19,689 nucleotides of DNA from Akkermansiaceae bacterium (GTDB lineage Bacteria > Verrucomicrobiota > Verrucomicrobiia > Verrucomicrobiales > Akkermansiaceae), in contig JALZUH010000092.1 in assembly GCA_023301645.1 (NCBI GenBank), positions 1 to 19,689 on the forward strand. The letters run 5' to 3'. This document shows, in pieces, positions 1-8,198 of the stretch. The number at the start of each line of letters is the position of its first letter. Position 1 is the first letter of the stretch. Made by a program: the position numbers and the translations under genes. The notes beneath the pieces are model-generated. The model saw nothing but the letters and a program-made list of their open reading frames with translations. It was not told the origin of the DNA and made no database searches.

Positions 1-139
1 CGGCATGGCGGAAACAGTCATTGCATCTCAGATGAACATAGAAGCTAAGTTACCTTTGGCTGATATGGTTTTCTGGAATGAAGGAACTGTTGATGTTTTG
101 CAATTACAGTGTGATAGGTTCCTTGAGTCATTGGTTTAG
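1..139 (+). CDS. coaE: Dephospho-CoA kinase, C-terminal end (partial)
   Basis: Only the last 45 codons are in the window, read from base 2 and ending in TAG at 137-139; the 5' part lies off the left edge. The visible protein contains RIASQM-like text (ETVIASQM), then EAKLPLADMVFWNEG and a closing helix. This matches the end of dephospho-CoA kinase, where a conserved Arg/Ala-Ser-Gln-Met stretch is followed by an A-D-x-V-(I/F)-x-N-(D/E)-G strand and a final helix. The enzyme phosphorylates the ribose 3'-OH of dephospho-CoA, the last step of coenzyme A synthesis, in the cytoplasm. The rho gene starts 84 bases downstream on the same strand, so the two may share a transcript. Identity rests on a short tail, hence the moderate confidence. 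Confidence 0.72.
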   Translation, partial: GMAETVIASQMNIEAKLPLADMVFWNEGTVDVLQLQCDRFLESLV

Positions 140-162
140 GGGAGTTGATCACGCGGCACCTT

Positions 163-202
163 ACTGGTAATCTCACTGCTCATTGAGTAGGTGATGACCA
201 GT
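163..202 (+). promoter_or_regulatory. Imperfect inverted repeat in the rho leader
   Basis: ACTGGT at 163-168 is the reverse complement of ACCAGT at 197-202, and TCAC at 173-176 is the reverse complement of GTGA at 191-194. RNA from this region could fold into an interrupted stem closing a 14-base apical loop, ending 21 bases before the rho start codon. Rho genes in several bacteria are autoregulated through their leader, so this could be a control element, or simply the end of the coaE transcript. No T-tract follows immediately. The stem is interrupted and short, so this is a weak call. Confidence 0.22.
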
Positions 203-223
203 TATTGATTTTATATTTTATCC

Positions 224-1651
224 ATGAACGAAGAAGTCGAAAATAATGATACTCCATCCAGTGAAGTGATTGAGAGTAGTGAGGCAACTCAGCATCAGGC
301 TGAGGTGAATACGACTGAGTCAGTCGATACTGAAGTGACGTCAGATTCAGAAATTGCCGAAGAGAAGCCTCAGCTACCTGAGCTTCCTGAGGAAATTTGC
401 CTGAATGAATTCCGTCTTAGACCTCTTTCTGAGATTTACACGATGCTTGAGGCTCTGCCTGTGCGCATTCCTGCCAAAGCATCTAAGAGTCAGCTGGTTT
501 TTGACCTTGTCACCTTTTATGCGAAAGAAGGTGTGGTTGTCTACGCAGAGGGTATCATGGAGCAGGCAAAGGATAATTACGCCATGCTTCGCGACCCTTA
601 TAAGAGCTTTAAGACCTCACCAGATGATCTCTATCTTAATGGCAGCACGATCCGTGAGCACGGCTTGATGGCAGGTCAGAAAATCAAGGTGAAACTACGC
701 GAACCAAAAGGTCGCGATAAGTATTTGTCAGTAGATACGGTGATTGAAGTAGAGGGTATTGCTGTGGAGGAATACTCTAAGCCTAAAGGTTTTGACTCAC
801 TGACGGCGATGTTCCCTGAAGACCGTATTATTTTAGAAAATGCAGAGACTGGTATCTCGCCGAGAGTTCTAGATTTGGTTGCCCCGCTTGGTAAAGGCCA
901 GCGTGGTTTGATTGTAGCGCCTCCTCGTGGCGGTAAGACGATCATGCTCAAGCAAATCGCTAAGTCCATTCAGCTTAATCACCCTGAGGTGGAGTTGATT
1001 GTGCTCTTGCTCGATGAGCGCCCAGAGGAGGTGACCGATTTTGAAGAAACAGTGGAAGCCGATGTCTACAGCTCTACCTTTGATGAGCCAGCTAAGCGTC
1101 ACGCCCAAGTGGCTGATCTAGTCATGGAGCGCGCTAAGCGTCTTGTTGAACTCGGTAAAGATGTGGTGCTTCTACTCGACAGTCTAACACGTCTTGCTCG
1201 TGGGCATAATAATTCTCAGCGAGGCGGTGGCCCTATTGGCTCCGGTGGATTGAGTCCTGCAGCCTTGCAGCAAAGTCGCAAATTCTTCGGCGCAGCACGT
1301 AATTGCGAAGAGGATGGTAGTCTTACTGTCTTGGCGACAGCCTTGGTTGAAACTGAAAGCAAGATGGATGATGTGATTTTTGAGGAGTTCAAGGGCACAG
1401 GAAACATGGAAGTTCGCCTTGATCGCGAGCTTGCTGAGCTGCGCATCTACCCGGCTGTGCACATCCCACAGAGTGGCACTCGTAATGATGACCGACTTTA
1501 CCATCCAGACGAGATGACCAAGGTTCTTGAAATAAGACGCCAGCTAGCATCCTTACCCATCGGCGAGGCTATGGAGACCTTGCTGCGTAATCTTGAAAAA
1601 AGCGGCACCAATGCCGAGCTACTACTCAAAGGCCTAACCATCGGACGATAG
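224..1651 (+). CDS. rho: Transcription termination factor Rho
   Basis: Rho is a hexameric RNA helicase that loads on nascent RNA and ends transcription using ATP. The 475-residue protein is about 55 residues longer than the E. coli protein because of an acidic, low-complexity N-terminus (residues 1-58). The Rho N-terminal helical domain follows (about 59-105), then the cold-shock-type RNA-binding domain (about 106-190), in which NYAMLR (118-123) takes the place of the usual GFGFLR. The RecA-like motor has a Walker A motif PPRGGKT (233-239), Walker B VVLLLDSLTR (314-323), and the typical blocks ALVETESKMDDVIFEEFKGT and SGTRNDD. The ATG at 224 has no Shine-Dalgarno sequence (the bases before it are AT-rich), which is common in this window. 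The RNase D gene starts 41 bases downstream. Family identity is certain; the RNA-loop change is discussed as a finding. Confidence 0.98.
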   Translation: MNEEVENNDTPSSEVIESSEATQHQAEVNTTESVDTEVTSDSEIAEEKPQLPELPEEICLNEFRLRPLSEIYTMLEALPVRIPAKASKSQLVFDLVTFYAKEGVVVYAEGIMEQAKDNYAMLRDPYKSFKTSPDDLYLNGSTIREHGLMAGQKIKVKLREPKGRDKYLSVDTVIEVEGIAVEEYSKPKGFDSLTAMFPEDRIILENAETGISPRVLDLVAPLGKGQRGLIVAPPRGGKTIMLKQIAKSIQLNHPEVELIVLLLDERPEEVTDFEETVEADVYSSTFDEPAKRHAQVADLVMERAKRLVELGKDVVLLLDSLTRLARGHNNSQRGGGPIGSGGLSPAALQQSRKFFGAARNCEEDGSLTVLATALVETESKMDDVIFEEFKGTGNMEVRLDRELAELRIYPAVHIPQSGTRNDDRLYHPDEMTKVLEIRRQLASLPIGEAMETLLRNLEKSGTNAELLLKGLTIGR

Positions 1652-1692
1652 CAGCTGTAAATAATTAACTGATATTCTAAAGATTAACATTC

Positions 1693-2751
1693 ATGATCGC
1701 AACCCCATTAGAGTTAAGCGAATTTCTTAGTCAGTGTCATGCTGAGGGCGAGGAGGTTCTTTGTGCTGTTGATACAGAGGCAGATAGCCTGCACCGGTAT
1801 AGTGAGAGCCTATGTTTGGTGCAATTTAGTGACGGTAAGAGGCATGTGCTTATTGATCCGTTGGCCATTGATGATTTATCGTCCCTGGCAGATTATCTTA
1901 AGTCGGCGACTTGCTGGATGCACGGTGCTGATTATGACATGCATATGCTGCGTCAGAATTTAGATGTTATTCCACCTGTGGTTTTTGATACTCAGATAGG
2001 TGCTCGATTACTTGGGGTGCGGAAGTTTGGTTATGGTGACCTTGTTTCGCACTATATGGATGTCCACCTTGAGAAAGGTTCGCAGAAGGCTGACTGGGCG
2101 AAGCGACCACTTACTCCAGTGATGGCTGATTATGCGCTCAATGACGTGGTCTATTTATTACCAATGGCGGAGAAGATCACTGCTGAGTTAAAAGCAGCTG
2201 GTCGCTATGAATGGTTTGTAGAGAGCTGTCAGGCAGCGCGCACGAAGTCGATGGAGCGCGTTGTAGAAAAAGCAGACCGCTGGCGTATTAAGGGCAGTGG
2301 CAAGCTTGAGCCGCGTGGCTTGAATATGCTAAAGGCTCTATGGCTCTGGCGCGATGAGGAAGCTGCACAGTGGGATAGGCCGTCCTTCATGGTGACTGGC
2401 AACAAGCAACTCCTAGAATGGGTTTCGGCGATCCTCAGAGGTGATACCCCTCGTTTACCGAAGCATTTCCGCACTAATCGTGTCAAAAGATTCAATCAGG
2501 CTGTAGAAAAAGCTCTGGCTATTGCCGATGCTGATATGCCGCAGCGTATTCGCGGTGAGCGTAGGCGAAAGGATAAGGGATTTGATGAGCGTCTCGACGC
2601 ACTTATTGCTAAGCGTAATCAATGCGCTAGTGAGCTCGATATCGACGGCTCACTTATTGGTGCTCGCGCGGCGCTAGAATCACTCGCCGCTCAGGAAGAT
2701 GGAGCTGAAAATTTATTTCTTAGCTGGCAGCGCGAATTGCTTGGTATTTAA
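1693..2751 (+). CDS. rnd: Ribonuclease D (DEDD 3'-5' exoribonuclease)
   Basis: This is a 3'-5' exonuclease of the DnaQ/DEDDy superfamily that trims the 3' ends of tRNA precursors and other stable RNA. Exo I is D27-x-E29 within AVDTEADSL. Exo II is the region HGADYDMHML with D82. Exo III is YALND, giving Y147 and D151. The C-terminal half (about 205-350) is helical and contains an HRDC-like stretch (LKALWLWRDEEAAQWDRP, about 215-232) and a second helical region, as in RNase D. The length of 352 residues is close to the usual 370. The ATG at 1693 has no clear ribosome-binding site. It lies 41 bases after rho on the same strand and probably shares its transcript. The 161-base gap after it shows only weak 4-5 bp hairpins and A-rich tracts; I see no convincing terminator there. 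Confidence 0.95.
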   Translation: MIATPLELSEFLSQCHAEGEEVLCAVDTEADSLHRYSESLCLVQFSDGKRHVLIDPLAIDDLSSLADYLKSATCWMHGADYDMHMLRQNLDVIPPVVFDTQIGARLLGVRKFGYGDLVSHYMDVHLEKGSQKADWAKRPLTPVMADYALNDVVYLLPMAEKITAELKAAGRYEWFVESCQAARTKSMERVVEKADRWRIKGSGKLEPRGLNMLKALWLWRDEEAAQWDRPSFMVTGNKQLLEWVSAILRGDTPRLPKHFRTNRVKRFNQAVEKALAIADADMPQRIRGERRRKDKGFDERLDALIAKRNQCASELDIDGSLIGARAALESLAAQEDGAENLFLSWQRELLGI

Positions 2752-2912
2752 GGCTTTGGGCGAGATCTAAAGACTCGATATTCTCGCTGAGGATTTACTC
2801 AGAGTAGGGATTTGCCTCGCTACGAAAAAACGAGAGAAATAGCTAGCTTAAAAGGTGTAAAAAAAAGCGATAAAAACGCGAAAGTTTCTTGTCTCATTGG
2901 CATAAATTTTAG

Positions 2913-5516
2913 ATGTTTGGGGTGCCTATGTCTGATACCTCACAAGAGCCCGAAAATGAGTCGTTAAAAGCTTCTTCTAGCGAGAACGATGCTAATACCA
3001 ATGTTTCTGATTCACAAGAATACGGAGCATCACAAATTGATAAACTCGAGGGCCTAGAGGCTGTGCGAAAGCGCCCGGGGATGTATATTGGCGATCCCGA
3101 TGTGCGCGGTCTGCATCACTGTGTTTTTGAGGTTCTGGATAACTCCATTGACGAGCATCTTGCTGGATACTGTAAGGTGATTAAAATCGCCCTTCATGTC
3201 GACGGCTCTGCTTCGGTATCTGATGACGGTCGTGGTATCCCTGTTGAGATGCACCCTAAGTTCGGCATTCCTGCCGTTGAACTAGTGCTAACAAGTCTGC
3301 ACGCTGGTGGTAAATTTGGCCAAGGTGCTTATAAGTATTCGGGAGGTCTTCACGGAGTGGGGGCGAAGTGTGTGAATGCGCTTTCAGATTGGTTTAAGGC
3401 AGAGGTGAGCAGAGATGGTAAAGTTCACGCTATTACTTTTGAGCGTGGTAAGACCACCAAGCCACTAGAGGTAGTAGGCGAAGTGGACTCGAAATACACG
3501 GGGACAAAGATCACCTTCTTCCCTGATGCGACTATTTTCACCGACACCATTGAGTTTGAATTTGCCCGACTTGCTACTCGCTTACGTGAGCTGGCTTTCC
3601 TTAACCCAGGGCTGGTTATTGAATTAGAGGACGAGCGTCCAGAAAGTGCGAATAAAGACCGCTTCTACTACGCGAAGGGTATTGAAGAATTTGTTTCTCA
3701 GCTAGGTGAGAATAAAACACTCGTGCATGATGACCCAGTCATCATCAAGGGTAAGCGCGCCATTGAGATCGATTACGATGGTAAGGTCATGAAAGACGAC
3801 GTCTTTGCCGATGTTGTATTCCAATACAATGATAGCTATCAGGATAATATCCTCTGTTTTGCCAACTCCATCCCGAATGCTGACGGTGGAACGCACCTTA
3901 CAGGTTTCCGTGGAGCTCTGACCAGATCGATTAACCAATACGCTAAGGCAAATAAAATCTTAAAGGACAAAGATCCAGCACTCTCAGGTGATGACGTTCG
4001 TGAGGGCATTGTCTGTGTGATCAGTGTGAAAATGCCGAATCCACGATTCAGCTCGCAGACCAAAGATAAGCTCGTTAATGCCGAGATTGAAGGTGTAGTC
4101 AGCTCCATTGTCTATGAAGGTCTACAGGATTACTTCGAGGAGAATCCTAACCTCGCAAAGATCATCATCGATAAGGCCGTCAATGCAGCGCGTGCTCGTG
4201 AAGCAGCGCGTAAGGCTCGTGAGACGGTTCGTAAGTCCGTGATGTCAGGTGGTGGCCTTCCCGGTAAGCTCGCTGACTGCTCAGAGCGTGACCCTGCTAA
4301 GTCTGAAATCTACATTGTGGAGGGCGACTCCGCGGGCGGATCTGCTAAGTCTGGTAGAAATCGTATCAATCAAGCTATTCTGCCACTGCGTGGAAAGGTC
4401 ATCAACGTAGAGAAAGCACGTCTTCACCGAGCGCTTCAAAATAAAGAGATTCAGGCGATGATTACCGCAATTGGTGCGGGTATCGGCGATGGTGACCAAG
4501 AAGGAGCCTTTGATATTGAAAAAGTCCGTTACCACAAGGTGATCATCATGACCGATGCCGATATTGATGGTGCTCACATTAGAACGCTACTACTCACATT
4601 CTTCTGCCGTCATATGGAAGAGCTCGTTCGAGCTGGTTACCTCTACATCGCTCAGCCACCACTCTACAAGGTGACTCGTAAGAAGCGTGAGGAATACATC
4701 GCTGATGACGACGCGCTCAACGAAATCCTCATTCAACTAGGGTCAGAAGATGTCCGTCTTAAGAAATACGGCTCTAAAGAAGAGGTCGATAAAGACCTTC
4801 TCAAGAGCGTGCTTGATACTCTAGCGCAGCTCACTCGCTTCACCTCGACACTCGAAGGTCACGGCGGAAAGTTTAAGGACCTTCTTGCTGCGGCAAATAA
4901 TGGCCACCTTCCTGAATACATGGTTCGCATCCGTGTGGGTAACGAAGAAGAAATTCGCTACTTCGACACCGAGAAAGAGATCCTCGCCTTTGCTCATGAT
5001 AACCGCGACCTACGACTCTTCGAAGAGGAGCTCACTGAGGAAGAAGAAGCTGAGTATAAAGAAAAATATGCAGGTGCCCAGCGCCGCGCCGTGAAGCGTG
5101 AGCTCCACGAGTCAGCAGCTATCGGAAAAGTATTAGCGCGTCTGAATGAATTCGGCCTGAAGACAGAGCCGTTTTTCTCAGAGGACAAGCCACTCTACGA
5201 GCTCATCGAAGGTGACGGCGAAGATTCTGAAAGACTCCCTGTGTTTAGCCTCTTCGAGATCCTCGACCGTGTCCTAGAAATAGGTCGTCGCGGTATGCGC
5301 ATTCAGCGATTTAAGGGACTAGGTGAGATGAATGCTAAGGAACTCTACTCGACGACGATGGATCCAGATACTCGCCAGCTTCTTCAGGTGAGACTGGATG
5401 AAGAAAACGCGATCGAGGCTGATAAAATGTTCGATGTTCTCATGGGAGACATCGTCGAGCCACGTAAGCGCTTCATTGAAGACAACGCCCTAAATGTCCA
5501 GAACCTCGATGTCTAA
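2913..5516 (+). CDS. gyrB: DNA gyrase subunit B
   Basis: This is the ATPase subunit of gyrase, which with GyrA introduces negative supercoils. The 867-residue protein starts with a polar, acidic, probably disordered extension (1-40). The GHKL ATPase domain follows, with RKRPGMYIGD (52-61), EVLDNSIDEH containing the catalytic E73 and N77, DDGRGIP (104-110) and a GGLHGVGAKCVNALS lid region. The TOPRIM domain has EGDSAGG (470-476) and DADIDG (548-553). As in E. coli GyrB, an insert of roughly 150 residues lies between TOPRIM and the C-terminal tail, which ends in RFKGLGEMN...TTMDPDTR. It is rich in Glu/Lys here. The ATG at 2928 (MSDTSQEP) is an alternative start with GGGG five bases upstream; the longer start is kept, and the difference is five residues. 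gyrA follows after 36 bases, forming a gyrBA operon. Confidence 0.98.
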   Translation: MFGVPMSDTSQEPENESLKASSSENDANTNVSDSQEYGASQIDKLEGLEAVRKRPGMYIGDPDVRGLHHCVFEVLDNSIDEHLAGYCKVIKIALHVDGSASVSDDGRGIPVEMHPKFGIPAVELVLTSLHAGGKFGQGAYKYSGGLHGVGAKCVNALSDWFKAEVSRDGKVHAITFERGKTTKPLEVVGEVDSKYTGTKITFFPDATIFTDTIEFEFARLATRLRELAFLNPGLVIELEDERPESANKDRFYYAKGIEEFVSQLGENKTLVHDDPVIIKGKRAIEIDYDGKVMKDDVFADVVFQYNDSYQDNILCFANSIPNADGGTHLTGFRGALTRSINQYAKANKILKDKDPALSGDDVREGIVCVISVKMPNPRFSSQTKDKLVNAEIEGVVSSIVYEGLQDYFEENPNLAKIIIDKAVNAARAREAARKARETVRKSVMSGGGLPGKLADCSERDPAKSEIYIVEGDSAGGSAKSGRNRINQAILPLRGKVINVEKARLHRALQNKEIQAMITAIGAGIGDGDQEGAFDIEKVRYHKVIIMTDADIDGAHIRTLLLTFFCRHMEELVRAGYLYIAQPPLYKVTRKKREEYIADDDALNEILIQLGSEDVRLKKYGSKEEVDKDLLKSVLDTLAQLTRFTSTLEGHGGKFKDLLAAANNGHLPEYMVRIRVGNEEEIRYFDTEKEILAFAHDNRDLRLFEEELTEEEEAEYKEKYAGAQRRAVKRELHESAAIGKVLARLNEFGLKTEPFFSEDKPLYELIEGDGEDSERLPVFSLFEILDRVLEIGRRGMRIQRFKGLGEMNAKELYSTTMDPDTRQLLQVRLDEENAIEADKMFDVLMGDIVEPRKRFIEDNALNVQNLDV

Positions 5517-5552
5517 GTTCGGCTAATTATTACACCCAACCCATTTTTTTAC

Positions 5553-8195
5553 ATGTCTACAGACTCTATCAAGCCAATCAACGTGGCAGACGAAATGTCG
5601 AAGTCCTTCTTGGACTACTCGATGTCAGTTATTATCTCACGTGCCTTACCCGATGCACGTGATGGACTGAAACCCTCACAGCGCCGCATTCTCTATGCGA
5701 TGCACAATGACCTATCGCTAAGCCCCAGCAAGCCACACCTTAAGAGTGCGCGTATTGTTGGTGACACGATGGGTAAGTATCACCCGCATGGTGATAGTGC
5801 CATTTACACCACACTCGTTAATATGGCTCAGCCATGGACGATGCGTGAAACACTCATTGACGGCCAGGGTAACTTCGGTTCTGTCGAGGGTGACGCTGCA
5901 GCGGCGATGCGATATACGGAGGCTCGCCTCACACATCTAGGATCATCGATGATGATCGATCTTGATAAGGACACCTGTGATCATCAGGCGACTTATGACG
6001 AGACTCGCATGGAGCCTGTTGTGCTACCAGCGGCTATTCCTAACCTTCTGGTGAATGGTGGCACAGGTATTGCCGTCGGTATGGCGACCAATATCCCAGC
6101 CCATAACCTCGGTGAAGTCATCGACGGTGTCTGCGCCCGTATTGATAATCCAGCACTGACCATTGAAGAGCTCAAACAGCACATCAAAGGACCTGACTTC
6201 GCAGGTGAGTGTGAGATTCGTGGTTTCAAGGGTATCGATAGCTACTTCCACACAGGACGTGGTAGCATCAAGATGCGTGGAACGATGGAAGTCAGCGAGA
6301 AGGACTCCGGTGTATCGATCATTACCATCACCAATGTCCCGCACGGCGTAAACCGCGCTGTGCTTCAGCAGCGAATTGCAGAGCTCGTGCGTGAGAAGAT
6401 CTTACTCGATATCTCAGGCATGCGTGACCTCTCTGATGACGAGACCCGCATCGAAATCACCCTCAAGCGCGACGCCCGTGCGCAGGTGGTCGTGAATCAA
6501 ATTTTCAAACTCACTTCGATGGAGACCTCCTTCGGCGTGAACATGCTCGCCATTCATGAGCGCCGTCCTAAGCAGCTATCTATCATGGACGCCCTCGACT
6601 GCTTTATCGAGCACCGTCGTGAGGTGATTATCCGCCGCACCAGATATTTGATGAAGAAGGCCGAGGCACGTGCAGAAGTCTTAGAGGCATTCTTACTCGC
6701 ACTAGGGCATCTTGATGACTTTATTAAAATCATCCGTGACTCGAAGAATCGCGACGAAGCTCGTGGTCGCTTGAAGGCATATAACTTCCCTGTAAAGACA
6801 GCCGAATCCCTCGGGATCATGATCTACGCTCAGCCGAGTGTGGAGGGCGACACCTATACCTTTACTGACCGTCAGGTGAACTCCATTCTTGAACTACGCC
6901 TCTACCAGCTCACTGGTATGGAGCAGGACAAGGTGAAGGTCGAATATGACGGCATTCTTGAGGAAATTAAGGATTATCTAGATATCTTAGCGAAGGAAGC
7001 ACGCGTTCTTGCCATTATTAAAGACGAGCTTCTCGAAGTCCGTGAGAAATACGCAACACCGCGCCGCTGCCCAATTCTCCCTGACGAAGGCGAGATCGCG
7101 ATTGAAGACCTCATTGCCAATGACGGCATGATTGTTACCCTTTCTAATAAAGGCTACATCAAGCGCACCGCATCTGCTGAATACCGCGTGCAGGCACGTG
7201 GCGGTAAGGGCGTTCGTGGTATGGAAACGCGCAAGACCAATAAGAGTGATGACGATGATAATGACTTCGTTGAGCAGCTATTCTCTGCTCAAGCGCACGA
7301 CTACCTCATGTTCTTCACCAATACAGGACGAGTCTACGTCGAGCGCGTATACGGTATCCCAGAAGGGTCGAGAGCATCTAAAGGGCGTAGTATTAAGAAT
7401 GTATTAAACCTCACTGCAGATGAAAATGTCGCAGCCACACTCCGTCTTGAGCGCAAGACTGATGAAGAGGGGAATGATATTACCTTTGGTGTCGAAAACG
7501 GCTTTGTCCTCTTTGCCACTCGTAATGGTAAGGTGAAGAAGACCTCACTGAGTGACTTCAAGAACTACCGTAAAGACGGTATCATTGCCATCAAACTCGA
7601 TGATGAGAATGAGCTCATTGACGTGCGCCTAACCTCCGGCTCAGACGAAGCAATTCTAGTCACTCGTAATGGTCTCAGCCTGAGATTTAGCGAAGACCAA
7701 GCGAAGTCACAGGGCCGAGCTACTTCAGGTGTCCGCGGTATCAGACCGGGGAGTGATGACTACGTGATTGGCCTCGTCTTGGTCGATGACGAAGCCACCT
7801 TCCTCGTGGCATCGGAAAATGGTATTGGTAAGCGCTCATCCTTTGCTGAGTATCGCTCTCAGACACGAGGTGGTAAGGGACTTATCACGATGAAGTGCAC
7901 TGAGAAAACAGGTAAAGTAGTAGGTGCTACGACCGTTTTCGCAGACGACGAGCTCATGCTCATGACTTCTGGCGGTCAGTCTATTCGTATTCGCAGCGCC
8001 GATGTCCGCGAAGCTGGACGAAACACCCAAGGTGTGAAGCTAGTAACGCTCAAGGACGGTGAATTCCTCAAAGACCTCGCCCGTGTCATGCCTGATGATG
8101 CAGCAGAAGTTGAAGATGGCGAAGAGGGATCTGAGCCAGAAGACGCTTCCACTGCGGATGGTGCTGAGTCATCTGCAGATGAAGGCAAGGAGTAA
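5553..8195 (+). CDS. gyrA: DNA gyrase subunit A
   Basis: This is the breakage-reunion subunit of gyrase. The 880-residue protein has the winged-helix and tower domains in the first ~490 residues, with the active-site tyrosine Y121 in AAMRYTEARL. The quinolone-determining region is KYHPHGDSAIYTT: S82 matches E. coli S83, but the position of E. coli D87 is T86. The C-terminal DNA-wrapping beta-pinwheel starts near residue 500 and carries a GyrA box, QARGGKG (547-553), which separates it from topoisomerase IV ParC. A second RGGKG occurs later in the pinwheel. The protein ends in an acidic tail of about 35 residues, a feature that in other gyrases modulates supercoiling. The ATG at 5553 lies in a T-rich context without a Shine-Dalgarno sequence. 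The stop codon is only three bases before the next gene, so translation may be coupled. Confidence 0.98.
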   Translation: MSTDSIKPINVADEMSKSFLDYSMSVIISRALPDARDGLKPSQRRILYAMHNDLSLSPSKPHLKSARIVGDTMGKYHPHGDSAIYTTLVNMAQPWTMRETLIDGQGNFGSVEGDAAAAMRYTEARLTHLGSSMMIDLDKDTCDHQATYDETRMEPVVLPAAIPNLLVNGGTGIAVGMATNIPAHNLGEVIDGVCARIDNPALTIEELKQHIKGPDFAGECEIRGFKGIDSYFHTGRGSIKMRGTMEVSEKDSGVSIITITNVPHGVNRAVLQQRIAELVREKILLDISGMRDLSDDETRIEITLKRDARAQVVVNQIFKLTSMETSFGVNMLAIHERRPKQLSIMDALDCFIEHRREVIIRRTRYLMKKAEARAEVLEAFLLALGHLDDFIKIIRDSKNRDEARGRLKAYNFPVKTAESLGIMIYAQPSVEGDTYTFTDRQVNSILELRLYQLTGMEQDKVKVEYDGILEEIKDYLDILAKEARVLAIIKDELLEVREKYATPRRCPILPDEGEIAIEDLIANDGMIVTLSNKGYIKRTASAEYRVQARGGKGVRGMETRKTNKSDDDDNDFVEQLFSAQAHDYLMFFTNTGRVYVERVYGIPEGSRASKGRSIKNVLNLTADENVAATLRLERKTDEEGNDITFGVENGFVLFATRNGKVKKTSLSDFKNYRKDGIIAIKLDDENELIDVRLTSGSDEAILVTRNGLSLRFSEDQAKSQGRATSGVRGIRPGSDDYVIGLVLVDDEATFLVASENGIGKRSSFAEYRSQTRGGKGLITMKCTEKTGKVVGATTVFADDELMLMTSGGQSIRIRSADVREAGRNTQGVKLVTLKDGEFLKDLARVMPDDAAEVEDGEEGSEPEDASTADGAESSADEGKE

Positions 8196-8198
8196 TCC

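Noticed and set aside
2752..2912. Possible terminator or promoter before gyrB
   Set aside because: Only 4-5 bp stems and no -35/-10 pair with good spacing were found; nothing firm enough to list.
5553..8195. Topoisomerase IV ParC instead of GyrA
   Set aside because: A GyrA box (QARGGKG) and a full wrapping domain with acidic tail are present, and gyrB is directly upstream.
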